A stretch of DNA of 64,000 bases from Flavobacterium cupreum (GTDB taxonomy: Bacteria > Bacteroidota > Bacteroidia > Flavobacteriales > Flavobacteriaceae). The stretch spans positions 1 to 64,000 of the forward strand of contig NZ_QWDM01000012.1 of NCBI RefSeq assembly GCF_003996965.1. The letters are read 5' to 3'. Made by a program: the position numbers and the translations under genes. Below the pieces are notes generated by a model. The model saw only the letters and a program-made list of their open reading frames with translations, did no database searches and was not told the origin of the DNA. Positions 33,532-41,596 of the stretch are shown one piece after another (the stretch's first letter is position 1; the number at the start of each line of letters is the position of its first letter).

Positions 33532-34848
33532 ATGAGCATCATTTCATTAATTATAAAAAGAGAATTTATTGCAAAAGTCCGCAATAAATCTTTTGTTGTC
33601 ATGACTTTTCTAAGTCCGCTGTTGTTTGTGGCCATTGCCGGTTTTATTGGTTATCTGAGTTCCATGAAAGCAGAAACCAAACGAATTGCAATTCATGACG
33701 AAACGGGTTTGTTTGCAGGCGATTTTGTGAAACAGAATAAGAAAGACGGGGAATACAAATACCTGAACCTTTCTGAAATTGATGTAAAAGCGCTGAAAGA
33801 CAGTATTACAAAAGAAAATTTCAGTGGCTTGATTATCATTCCTAAAACAGATGATTTTAAGGAGCTTGAAACTAAAGTGGACTATATTTCAAATAACAGT
33901 CCGAGTATTTCTTTTATCGAAAACACACAGGATGTCATAGCGTCGAAAATCACAAAAATTAATCTGGAGAAGGCTAAACTGGATACATTAGCCATTCAGA
34001 AAGCCCAGGGAACTGTCAATATTCATCTGGCCAAATCTTCCGGAGAAGAAAGCCTGAAAGGGCTGAACGAAATCAAAATCGGAATAGGTGGCGCATTTGG
34101 CTATCTGATTATGATGTTCATCATCATTTATGGAAATATGGTGATGAGAAGTGTCATTGAAGAAAAAACAAACCGAATCATCGAAATCATTATCTCTTCG
34201 GTAAAACCCTTTCAGTTAATGATTGGTAAAATCGTGGGAACTTCTTTGGCAGGATTATTACAATTTATGATCTGGGCGATTATTGGATTAGGGTTAATGT
34301 TTGCCGCTTCCGCATTTTTCGGAGTAAATGTGGGGCCAACTGCCCGAATTTCACCCGAATTAATGCATTCGGCACAGCAGGAATTATCAGGTCCGGCGCA
34401 AATGTATATGGCCGAATTATGGAATTTACCGATTGCCAGTATACTAATTGGTTTTGTCGTGTATTTCATCGGAGGCTATTTTTTATACAGTTCATTTTAT
34501 GCTGCAATCGGAGCTGCCGTTGACAATCAGACCGATTCGCAACAATTCCTGCTGCCGATTATTATGCCGCTTATTCTGAGTGTCTATATTGGTTTCTTCA
34601 CTGTCGTGAATGACCCGCACGGTACTATCGCGGTAGTGTTTTCGATGATTCCACTGACCTCACCAATTGTCATGTTAATGAGACTTCCGTTTGGAGTACC
34701 GTGGTGGCAAATTGCAATTTCGGTATCATTATTGTTTGCTACGTTTTTCCTTGTAGTCTGGTTCGCAGCCAAAATCTACCGTGTCGGTATTTTAATGTAC
34801 GGAAAGAAACCCACCTGGAAGGAATTGTATAAATGGCTTAAATATTAA
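33532..34848 (+). CDS. ABC-2 type exporter permease (NatB-like)
   Basis: 438 residues. One helix at about residues 20-42 is followed by a large extracytoplasmic domain (about 43-185) and then five or six helices (FGYLIMMFIIIYGNMVMRSVIEEKTNRIIEII marks the conserved cytoplasmic hook in outline). This is the NatB/ABC-2 layout, and it pairs with the preceding ATPase. Location is the inner membrane. The intergenic gap of 95 bases is filled by a repeat array with a hairpin, which may affect translational coupling. Confidence 0.9.
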   Translation: MSIISLIIKREFIAKVRNKSFVVMTFLSPLLFVAIAGFIGYLSSMKAETKRIAIHDETGLFAGDFVKQNKKDGEYKYLNLSEIDVKALKDSITKENFSGLIIIPKTDDFKELETKVDYISNNSPSISFIENTQDVIASKITKINLEKAKLDTLAIQKAQGTVNIHLAKSSGEESLKGLNEIKIGIGGAFGYLIMMFIIIYGNMVMRSVIEEKTNRIIEIIISSVKPFQLMIGKIVGTSLAGLLQFMIWAIIGLGLMFAASAFFGVNVGPTARISPELMHSAQQELSGPAQMYMAELWNLPIASILIGFVVYFIGGYFLYSSFYAAIGAAVDNQTDSQQFLLPIIMPLILSVYIGFFTVVNDPHGTIAVVFSMIPLTSPIVMLMRLPFGVPWWQIAISVSLLFATFFLVVWFAAKIYRVGILMYGKKPTWKELYKWLKY

Positions 34849-34858
34849 TTTACAGTAA

Positions 34859-34930
34859 CAAAGGTTCAAAGGCACAAAGAGACAAAGGTTTTAAACTTTG
34901 TACCTTTGCACCTTTGCAACTTAGAACCTC
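34859..34930. repeat. CAAAGG fold-back array ahead of the response regulator
   Basis: Repeated CAAAGG-containing units (34866-34890) are followed by their reverse complements (CCTTTG, 34902-34918), ending TTAGAACCTC just before the ATG at 34937. Confidence 0.75.
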
Positions 34931-34936
34931 AAAAAT

Positions 34937-36100
34937 ATGAGTAAAATACTAATCATAGAAGACGAAGCAGCGATCAGAAGAGTTTTGGTAAAGATCTTAT
35001 CAGAAGAAAATGATACCTATCAGGTAGACGAAGCGGAAGACGGTGTTGCAGGTCTTGAAAAAATAAAAAACAACGACTACGATTTGGTTTTGTGTGATAT
35101 CAAAATGCCAAAAATGGATGGGGTTGATGTTTTAGAAGAAACAAAAAAAATAAAACCGGAAATTCCGATGGTTATGATTTCAGGTCATGGCGATATGGAA
35201 ACAGCAATCCACACTATGCGTCTGGGCGCTTTTGATTATATCTCAAAACCGCCGGATTTAAACCGTTTATTAAATACCGTTCGTAATGCTTTAGATAAAA
35301 AACAACTGGTAGTTGAGAATAAAATCCTGAAGAAAAAAGTCAGTAAGAACTACGAAATGGTCGGGGAGAGCGAAGCCATCAGCCATATTAAACTGATGAT
35401 TGATAAAGTAGCCCCAACCGAAGCGAGAGTTTTGATTACGGGACCAAACGGAACCGGAAAAGAATTAGTCGCACATCAGTTACATGAAAAAAGCGAACGT
35501 GCTAATTTCCCTCTGATTGAAGTAAACTGTGCGGCGATTCCAAGTGAACTAATCGAAAGTGAGCTGTTCGGACACGTAAAAGGTGCTTTTACCTCGGCAG
35601 TGAAAGATCGTGCAGGAAAATTTGAAGCTGCAGATAAAGGAACTATTTTCCTTGATGAAATTGGTGATATGAGCCTTTCGGCGCAAGCCAAAGTTTTAAG
35701 AGCCCTTCAGGAAAGTATGATTACCAGGGTCGGTGCCGAAAAAGATATAAAAGTAGATGTTCGCGTGGTAGCAGCCACCAATAAAGATCTAAAAACAGAA
35801 ATTGCGGAAGGCCGTTTCCGTGAAGATTTATACCACAGGCTGGCTGTTATTTTAATAAAAGTTCCGCCATTAAATGAAAGACGTGACGATATTCCGGCTT
35901 TGATTGCGCATTTTACAGAGAAAATTGCTTCAGAACAGGGAAATGCCGTTAAAGTATTTTCAGCTCAGGCGATACAATTATTACAGGAATACGACTGGAC
36001 AGGAAATATCCGTGAACTTCGAAATGTAATAGAAAGACTCATTATCCTTGGCGGAAACGAAATCTCGGAAACAGACGTGAAAATGTTTGCCACTAAATAA
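34937..36100 (+). CDS. NtrC-family sigma-54 response regulator lacking the HTH
   Basis: 387 residues. The receiver domain (1-120) has the acidic pocket IIEDE and phospho-acceptor Asp 54 in LCDIKMPKMDG. The AAA+ domain (about 140-385) has Walker A GPNGTGKE near 169-176, Walker B IFLDEIGD with Asp 240 and Glu 241, and RFREDLYHRL. The sigma-54 contact loop reads GAFTSA (216-221) instead of GAFTGA. The protein ends soon after the sensor-II helix RNVIERLIILGG, so the Fis-type DNA-binding domain is missing. No sensor kinase gene is adjacent. Confidence 0.9.
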   Translation: MSKILIIEDEAAIRRVLVKILSEENDTYQVDEAEDGVAGLEKIKNNDYDLVLCDIKMPKMDGVDVLEETKKIKPEIPMVMISGHGDMETAIHTMRLGAFDYISKPPDLNRLLNTVRNALDKKQLVVENKILKKKVSKNYEMVGESEAISHIKLMIDKVAPTEARVLITGPNGTGKELVAHQLHEKSERANFPLIEVNCAAIPSELIESELFGHVKGAFTSAVKDRAGKFEAADKGTIFLDEIGDMSLSAQAKVLRALQESMITRVGAEKDIKVDVRVVAATNKDLKTEIAEGRFREDLYHRLAVILIKVPPLNERRDDIPALIAHFTEKIASEQGNAVKVFSAQAIQLLQEYDWTGNIRELRNVIERLIILGGNEISETDVKMFATK

Positions 36101-36185
36101 AAAGCTTTACGCTTACTGCGTGTGTCTACTGTGATAAAAGAAAGTAGCCTCTCAGCGTTAAAAAAATAAAGTACTTGCTCAAGGT

Positions 36186-36281
36186 CTACAGCTTATAGCC
36201 TGGAGCTTACAGTATTAAAATAAATAAATCAATTTGCCCACGGCCTACAGCTTATAGCCTACAGCCTGCCGCTTACAGCAT
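36186..36281 (+). repeat. YTACAGC heptad array
   Basis: CTACAGC, TTATAGC, CTGGAGC, TTACAGT and later CTACAGC, TTATAGC, CTACAGC, CTGCCGC, TTACAGC run in phase at a 7-base period in two blocks, ending 7 bases before the ATG at 36289. Confidence 0.75.
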
Positions 36282-36288
36282 TAAAAAA

Positions 36289-36954
36289 ATGAAACTAAAA
36301 AAGATAAACGAGAAGCTACAGGACGCTCTAGTAGAAAACGGGTTGACGGAACCTAATATATTACAGAAAGAAACTTTTTCGACTATAAAAAGTGGTTCTG
36401 ACTGTATTGTTCTTTCTCCAAAGGGAAGTGGAAAATCAACGACAATTGTTTTGAATGTCATTCAGCAATTAGCAGGTCATGTAGAAGAATCGCCAAGAGC
36501 TTTGATTATTGTGGAAGACAAAACCAAGGTCTTGGAAATGGTTGAGCTTTTTGCGAAATACGGAAAATATGCCAATCTTGAAGTGTATGGTGTTCATGAT
36601 AAAGGGGATACGGACTACGATAAAAACTATATTTCAACCGGAATTGATGTTTTAATCGGAACGCCAAATAAATTGAGCGAAATGTTTACCACGGCAGGTT
36701 ACAATGTAAACCGTCTTAAAATGTTTATTCTGGATGATGCAGATCCGATTTTAAAATTGCGTCATGAAACTAAAATCATGCGTATTTCAAACAGTATTAC
36801 AAAAACACAGCGTCTTATTTTCGCTGAAGTGCTAACGGAACGCATCGAAATTTTGGCTGATAAAATGTTATTGGAACCTTACCTTTTTGATATGGATGAG
36901 GAAGGAGAAGAAGAGCTTGACGAAGAAGAAGATCAGATTGAAGAGGAGGAGTAA
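36289..36954 (+). CDS. DEAD-like helicase protein with a single RecA domain
   Basis: 221 residues, about half a DEAD-box helicase. A Q-motif-like start (NGLTEPNILQKETF), Walker A SPKGSGKST (43-51), GTPNKL, and a Walker B of DDAD (149-152) in place of DEAD are visible. The SAT motif is not recognisable, and the second RecA domain with its Arg fingers is absent. The tail is a run of Asp and Glu (about 198-221). It may be an RNA-binding ATPase or decoy rather than an unwinding enzyme; this is inference. Neighbours give no clear pathway. Confidence 0.78.
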   Translation: MKLKKINEKLQDALVENGLTEPNILQKETFSTIKSGSDCIVLSPKGSGKSTTIVLNVIQQLAGHVEESPRALIIVEDKTKVLEMVELFAKYGKYANLEVYGVHDKGDTDYDKNYISTGIDVLIGTPNKLSEMFTTAGYNVNRLKMFILDDADPILKLRHETKIMRISNSITKTQRLIFAEVLTERIEILADKMLLEPYLFDMDEEGEEELDEEEDQIEEEE

Positions 36955-36958
36955 GCCT

Positions 36959-36982
36959 CAAGTCTCAGTCTCAGTTTACAGT
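36959..36982 (+). repeat. Short TCTCAG array
   Basis: AAGTCTCAGTCTCAGTTTAC follows the stop of the DEAD-like gene. Same unit as the array after prmC. Confidence 0.65.
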
Positions 36983-37038
36983 GTTGAAATCAAGCCACTG
37001 TAGCGAAAAAATATACTAATAATAAAAAATAAAATGTT

Positions 37039-37257
37039 ATGGGATTAATGAAGGTGTTTTCAGGAAGTGAAGTTCTGGCCATTGCGTTACAGCAAAGATT
37101 AGAAGAAGCAGGAGTAGAAACTACAAAAAAAGATAATATTCAGTCTGCAAGACTGGGAGGTTTCGGCCAAACCGATCTGGCAGTGGAAGTCTTTATACAA
37201 GAAACAGATTTTGCAAAAGCAAATCCTGTTATTGAGGATTTCAGAATGAGTATTTAG
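37039..37257 (+). CDS. DUF2007 family protein
   Basis: 72 residues. The sequence MKVFSGSEVLAIALQQRLEE followed by a small beta-alpha-beta fold (LAVEVFIQETDFAKANPVIEDF) is the DUF2007 pattern, named as putative signal-transducing domains. The function is unknown. It lies between two TCTCAG arrays on a plus-strand run with the DEAD-like protein upstream and a HAD phosphatase downstream. Confidence 0.82.
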   Translation: MGLMKVFSGSEVLAIALQQRLEEAGVETTKKDNIQSARLGGFGQTDLAVEVFIQETDFAKANPVIEDFRMSI

Positions 37258-37261
37258 ATAA

Positions 37262-37375
37262 GTCTTCAGTCTCAGTTTTCAGTCTCAGTACAGAAAATAG
37301 ATTGATATAAAGTAAGTAAAAGTAATCAGTCTCAGTTCACAGCTACAACACTGTCTACTGAGACTGCGACTTAAA
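37262..37375. repeat. TCTCAG fold-back array
   Basis: CAGTCTCAG units at the left are matched by ACTGAGACTG at the right end (37358-37367). The array spans the DUF2007-HAD gap. Confidence 0.65.
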
Positions 37376-37385
37376 ACTAAAAAAC

Positions 37386-38189
37386 ATGCAATATAAAATG
37401 CTGGTGCTCGACATGGATGATACCTTGTTGACTGACGATCATAAAATTTCGGAATTAAATAAAAAAGTGCTTCTTGAAGCTCAGGCCAAAGGCGTTTACG
37501 TGGTTCTGGCTTCGGGCCGTCCTACTTCTGCAATGACAGCCTATGCCAAAGAATTAGAATTAGATCTGAACGATTCGTTTATTATTTCATTTAACGGAGC
37601 TATTATTAGCACGGTAAAAGAAGATCTTATTTTATTTGAGCAAAAACTGACAATCGAACAGATCCATGAATTGTACGATTATAGTGTGAAGATGAAAACC
37701 CACATCATTACCTATCTGGATAACGAAATTATCAGTGAAACAGATTCGGAGTATATTGAAATTGAAAAAGAAATAACAGGATTAGCACATCGCAAAGTAC
37801 CAAGTTTCAAGGATGCAGTTGACAGACCGGCGGTAAAATGTATTTTACTGGAAGAACCGTCTTATTTAAAACAAGTCGAAAAAGATCTAAAAGTAGCGAT
37901 GCCTCATTTAAGTGTTGCCATGTCAAAGCCTTTCTTTTTAGAAGCGGCTCAGCAGGGAATCGATAAAGCGGCAAGTCTGAAACTTCTGGCGGCAAAGCTC
38001 AACATTCACCAAAGTGAAATTATAGCAGTGGGAAATGCCGGAAATGACCTTACCATGATCGAATATGCCGGACTTGGGGTTTGGGTGGATAACGTAACCC
38101 CTGAATTACGTGACAGGGCTAATGTGATTGTGGCTTCCAATAATAATGACGGAGTGGCTGAGGTAGTGCAGCGTTATATTTTAACTTAG
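37386..38189 (+). CDS. Cof-type HAD phosphatase
   Basis: 267 residues. Motif I is LVLDMDDTLLTDDH, motif II VLASGRPTS, motif III Lys in the GIDKAASLKLLA region, and motif IV VGNAGNDLTMIEYAG. The large C2B cap lies at about residues 85-190. Members dephosphorylate sugar phosphates or flavin/pyridoxal phosphate in the cytoplasm; the substrate is unknown. The next GNAT gene starts 3 bases after its stop, so the two are co-translated. Confidence 0.92.
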   Translation: MQYKMLVLDMDDTLLTDDHKISELNKKVLLEAQAKGVYVVLASGRPTSAMTAYAKELELDLNDSFIISFNGAIISTVKEDLILFEQKLTIEQIHELYDYSVKMKTHIITYLDNEIISETDSEYIEIEKEITGLAHRKVPSFKDAVDRPAVKCILLEEPSYLKQVEKDLKVAMPHLSVAMSKPFFLEAAQQGIDKAASLKLLAAKLNIHQSEIIAVGNAGNDLTMIEYAGLGVWVDNVTPELRDRANVIVASNNNDGVAEVVQRYILT

Positions 38190-38192
38190 GAT

Positions 38193-38726
38193 ATGAAAAA
38201 ACCAATTGAAACAGAACGTCTGATCTTAAGGGAATTTCTTCTTTCGGATGTGGAAGGGATGTTTGAGTTGGAATCTAATCCCAATGTTCACACGTATTTA
38301 GGGAATAAACCTATTACTCGCATTGAGGAAAGTCTTGCTTATATTGAATTTGTTCAACAGCAATATAAAGATTTTGGAACAGGCCGTTGGGCAGTTATCC
38401 TAAAAGAAACAAACGAGTTTTTAGGCTGGTCAGGAATCAAATTTATAACGGATGAAATCAATAATCATAAAAAATTTTATGAAATTGGATATCGTTTCAT
38501 CGAAAAACACTGGGGAAAAGGGTATGCTACCGAAGCCGGAAAAGCTTTTACAGCGTATGCTTTTAATGTAATGGAAGTAGAGGCTCTTTATGCTTATGCG
38601 GATGCCGGAAATGAGAACTCCCGGAGAATTTTAGAAAAACTGGGCTTGCAGTATGTCAATTCTTTTGAACATGAAGAAGAAATGGCAGTTTGGTATGAAG
38701 CAAAGAATCCAAACTATAATTCCTAA
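38193..38726 (+). CDS. RimJ/RimL-type GNAT acetyltransferase
   Basis: 177 residues. IETERLILREFLLSDVEGMF opens the RimJ/RimL-like domain. YEIGYRFIEKHWGKGYATEAGKAF contains the acetyl-CoA loop, and GNENSRRILEKLGL is the conserved motif B. Probably acetylates a protein N-terminus or small amine. It is closely linked to the preceding HAD gene. Confidence 0.9.
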   Translation: MKKPIETERLILREFLLSDVEGMFELESNPNVHTYLGNKPITRIEESLAYIEFVQQQYKDFGTGRWAVILKETNEFLGWSGIKFITDEINNHKKFYEIGYRFIEKHWGKGYATEAGKAFTAYAFNVMEVEALYAYADAGNENSRRILEKLGLQYVNSFEHEEEMAVWYEAKNPNYNS

Positions 38727-38728
38727 GA

Positions 38729-38868
38729 AATGCATCCCAAACCTTTTTAAACTTACTCCTGAAGATTTAAAAAGATTTGGAAAACAGCTCGAAGTTTATG
38801 TTTCTGAATATTCAGAATTATTTTTTAGCTACAGAAACAAAATATTTATTTCCGTCACCCATTGTTAA
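38729..38868 (+). pseudogene. Possible degraded small gene after the GNAT gene
   Basis: A start-like ATG-CAT-CCC-AAA-CCT-TTT is followed at once by TAA, but a one-base shift opens LFKLTPEDLKRFGKQLEVYV and SEYSELFF, which looks like genuine amphipathic-helix sequence. The frame then runs into antisense of the next gene and stops at 38866-38868. I cannot name a family. A frameshifted remnant or a chance frame are both possible. Confidence 0.3.
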
Positions 38869-39339
38869 TTTTACGCGCTCGTCACAAAGATCGATGGCAA
38901 AATTTACACTTTCGTAACAAGTACAGGTTGTGTTTTTGTCTTTAGACATTTCTGTTTTGCAATTGTTGTTTTTAAAAGTAGCCAATTGCGGTGTGTACAA
39001 ACTAACTAAATCAGTAGAAGCAGTTACCAGTGAAATAATACTTGCAGAATTATTATTGGTGATTCTGTAAACAATTCTGTCCGTATAGTTCACTTCATTT
39101 ACCGTTACTTTACGGATGTAAGTATATGCAGTTGATCCTTCTCCTGGTTCCTTCACTTCAAATTTAAATCCCACAGCACGAATGGCAATGTCAAATTGCG
39201 ATTGAGAGTTTAAACTTGCCCAGCCTGTTAATGTACTAATTGATGGGAACGGATTAGTTGCCGGAGCAGCTGCAGTTTGCGCTTGCGAACTGAAAATGGT
39301 TAAGAACATCAAGCAGATTGTGGGTAAAAATGCTTTCAT
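38818..39339 (-). CDS. Hypothetical secreted protein
   Basis: 173 residues, not recognised. Signal peptide at residues 1-20 (FLPTICLMFLTIFSSQAQ). The mature part has about six antiparallel strands by pattern and four cysteines close together, in the NNNCKTEM, TCTCYES and DLCDERV regions, possibly forming two disulfides in the periplasm. The C-terminus is basic (FVSVAKK). It is the only minus-strand gene between two plus-strand groups. Confidence 0.65.
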   Translation of the reverse strand: MKAFLPTICLMFLTIFSSQAQTAAAPATNPFPSISTLTGWASLNSQSQFDIAIRAVGFKFEVKEPGEGSTAYTYIRKVTVNEVNYTDRIVYRITNNNSASIISLVTASTDLVSLYTPQLATFKNNNCKTEMSKDKNTTCTCYESVNFAIDLCDERVKLTMGDGNKYFVSVAKK

Positions 39340-39570
39340 AATAAGTTTGGAGTTTTTAATTTTTGCCTACTCTTTATGGTTTTCGGCTTTCCCATTTTAT
39401 TTTTATTAAACAAAACAACAACATAACGACAAAATATCAAAATTGTTATGGTAAAATCTGTTGTTAAATTAATTTATTTATGTTAAATTTTTAATTGCTT
39501 AACCTTTTGGATAAAAGCAGTTTTTCGAAAGCTAAATGTAAGAAAATTTTAATTTAAGTTTCAAAAAAAT

Positions 39571-39630
39571 GTATTTTATCGATATTATTTGCATTTTATC
39601 GATGTTTTTGTCATTTTATTCTTATTGAAA
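39571..39630. promoter_or_regulatory. Three direct repeats at 20-base period
   Basis: GTATTTTATCGATATT, GCATTTTATCGATGTT and TCATTTTATTCTTATT begin at 39571, 39591 and 39611. The first two share ATTTTATCGAT and the third is weaker. The period is about two helical turns, as expected for a protein binding one face of the DNA. Confidence 0.5.
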
Positions 39631-39776
39631 TAAGTTTTGCGATGTTTTAAAGATAAAACTTATTTTAGATACTACCGGGTTCAATTTATGGTTTTTATGT
39701 CAAATTTAAATATTCAATTAATGCAAAATGTTGATATATAGTATATTATTGATTTTCTTTTAAAGAATATTGTATG

Positions 39777-39784
39777 TAAATTTG
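39777..39784 (+). promoter_or_regulatory. -7 element for mtaB
   Basis: TAAATTTG matches TAnnTTTG. A TTG lies at 39749 with 25-base spacing, longer than usual. Confidence 0.4.
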
Positions 39785-39845
39785 CAAACTCTTCAATTGA
39801 GAATGTAAATATAATATCTTACTACTTAAAATGTAGTGTATTCCT

Positions 39846-41180
39846 ATGGAAAATAGAAAAAAAGTTGCCTTTTATACGCTTGGCTGCAAACTGAATTTCT
39901 CAGAAACTTCTACAATCGCCCGAAATTTTAACGATGAAGGTTTTGATCGTGTCGATTTTGAAGAAGTAGCCGACATTTATGTGATCAATACCTGTTCGGT
40001 TACAGAGAACGCCGACAAGCAATTTAAGCAGGTGGTAAAAAAAGCAATGAAACTTAACGAAAAAGCTTTTGTAGCCGCAGTTGGGTGTTATGCACAATTA
40101 AAACCCGAAGAATTAGCCGCTGTTGATGGCGTTGATTTGGTGCTGGGAGCGACCGAAAAATTTAAAATTACAGATTATATTCATGACCTGAGCAAAAACG
40201 ATATGGGTGAAGTACACTCCTGCGAAATTGCTGAAGCCGACTTTTACGTTGGAAGTTATTCTATAGGTGACCGTACCCGTGCTTTTTTGAAAGTACAGGA
40301 TGGCTGTGATTATAAATGTACATATTGTACAATTCCTTTGGCAAGAGGAATTTCACGAAGTGATGCCCTTGAAAACGTATTGCAAAATGCGAAAGAAATA
40401 TCGACTCAGAACATTAAGGAAATTGTTTTAACCGGAGTAAATATCGGTGATTACGGAAAAGGGGAATTCGGAAATAAAAAACACGAACATACATTTCTGG
40501 ATTTAGTTCAGGCATTGGACAAAGTAGAAGGAATTGAACGTTTGCGAATTTCATCCATTGAACCTAATCTGTTGAAAAATGAAACAATCGATTTTGTTTC
40601 GAAAAGCAGAACTTTTGTACCGCATTTTCATATTCCGTTACAATCCGGAAGTAATGATATTTTAAAATTAATGAAACGCCGTTATTTACGCGAAGTGTAT
40701 ACAGAACGTGTGAATAAGATCCGTGAAGTAATGCCGCATGCCTGTATCGGTGTCGATGTTATTGTCGGTTTTCCCGGAGAAACAGATGAGCACTTTTTAG
40801 AAACCTACCATTTTCTGAATGAAATGGATATTTCCTATTTACACGTATTTACGTATTCGGAAAGAGACAATACCGAGGCAGCAAATATGCCCGGAATTGT
40901 TCCTGCCAACGTACGCGCAAAACGCAGTAAAATGTTACGTGGTTTATCGGTTAAAAAACGCCGTGCTTTTTACGAAAGCCAATTGGGATCTGACAGAACA
41001 GTTTTATTCGAAAGCGAAAATAAAGAAGGGTACATTCACGGTTTCACCGAAAACTACGTAAAAGTAAAAACGCCATGGAATCCGGAATTAGTCAATACAT
41101 TACAGGAAATTAACCTGACAAAAATAGACGAAGACGGAAGCGTTCGCCTGGAATTTTTAAATAAATTGGCAGAAGCCTAA
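39846..41180 (+). CDS. mtaB: tRNA t6A37 methylthiotransferase MtaB
   Basis: Radical-SAM enzyme making ms2t6A at position 37 of tRNAs; 444 residues. The N-terminal UPF0004 domain has three cluster cysteines in LGCKLNFSET, NTCSVTENAD and VGCYAQ. The radical-SAM motif is CDYKCTYC near residues 157-164, followed by LTGVNIGDYG, HIPLQSGS and GFPGETDEHF. The C-terminal TRAM-like domain is present. The KLNFSET form separates MtaB from MiaB and RimO. A strong terminator follows. Confidence 0.93.
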   Translation: MENRKKVAFYTLGCKLNFSETSTIARNFNDEGFDRVDFEEVADIYVINTCSVTENADKQFKQVVKKAMKLNEKAFVAAVGCYAQLKPEELAAVDGVDLVLGATEKFKITDYIHDLSKNDMGEVHSCEIAEADFYVGSYSIGDRTRAFLKVQDGCDYKCTYCTIPLARGISRSDALENVLQNAKEISTQNIKEIVLTGVNIGDYGKGEFGNKKHEHTFLDLVQALDKVEGIERLRISSIEPNLLKNETIDFVSKSRTFVPHFHIPLQSGSNDILKLMKRRYLREVYTERVNKIREVMPHACIGVDVIVGFPGETDEHFLETYHFLNEMDISYLHVFTYSERDNTEAANMPGIVPANVRAKRSKMLRGLSVKKRRAFYESQLGSDRTVLFESENKEGYIHGFTENYVKVKTPWNPELVNTLQEINLTKIDEDGSVRLEFLNKLAEA

Positions 41181-41216
41181 AAAAGATTTACAGGTCATTT
41201 TGTATCAAATGACAAA

Positions 41217-41257
41217 AACAAGAAAGCCCTTATCAAAAGGGCTTTCTTGTTTTTTGA
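41217..41257 (+). terminator. Terminator after mtaB
   Basis: AACAAGAAAGCCCTT pairs perfectly with AAGGGCTTTCTTGTT across a short loop, followed by TTTT. Confidence 0.85.
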
Positions 41258-41596
41258 AACCTGGTAAGAAGCCGATGTTTTTATTTCTGATTTTCAGGAA
41301 TCACTAATTTCAAAGACTGGTAACTTCTCCACCAGTTAATTCGATAAAAAAGGTTTATTTCTTTTATAACTTATTCATTTCTATCGGAATACTGTCATTT
41401 TAGAGCCGAAAATACGGAATCGGATTACAGATTTTTGCCTGGAAGAAACAAATTCTATTCTCGTTTTTTTTCCGGTAATATAGAAAAAAATGCCATTTAT
41501 TACTTCGATCTGCTATTTATTACTTCTAGTAGTTTAATTTTTTATTTGTAAGAAAAATTTTAAATATTTGTAAAAGCTAATTTTAAATTTTTTATT
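41258..41596. other. Gene-free region ahead of the lipoprotein gene
   Basis: About 340 AT-rich bases without a supported gene. It contains a 20-base-period direct repeat at 41491-41530 and poly-T tracts. No clear TAnnTTTG element is seen near the following start. Confidence 0.6.
41491..41530. promoter_or_regulatory. Direct repeat at 20-base period upstream of the lipoprotein gene
   Basis: TGCCATTTATTACTTC (41491-41506) and TGCTATTTATTACTTC (41511-41526) differ at one base, with the second starting exactly 20 bases after the first. They lie 70-106 bases before the ATG at 41597. Candidate tandem binding site for a regulator that reads direct repeats, such as LytTR-type proteins (inference). 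Confidence 0.5.

Larger units (their letters stand above)
39340..39845. other. 506-base gene-free region with 20-bp direct repeats
   Basis: Very AT-rich divergent gap between the secreted-protein gene and mtaB. It holds three ATTTTATC/T repeats at exact 20-base spacing (39573, 39593, 39613) and a -7 element near mtaB. I see no open frame or RNA gene in it. Confidence 0.7.
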
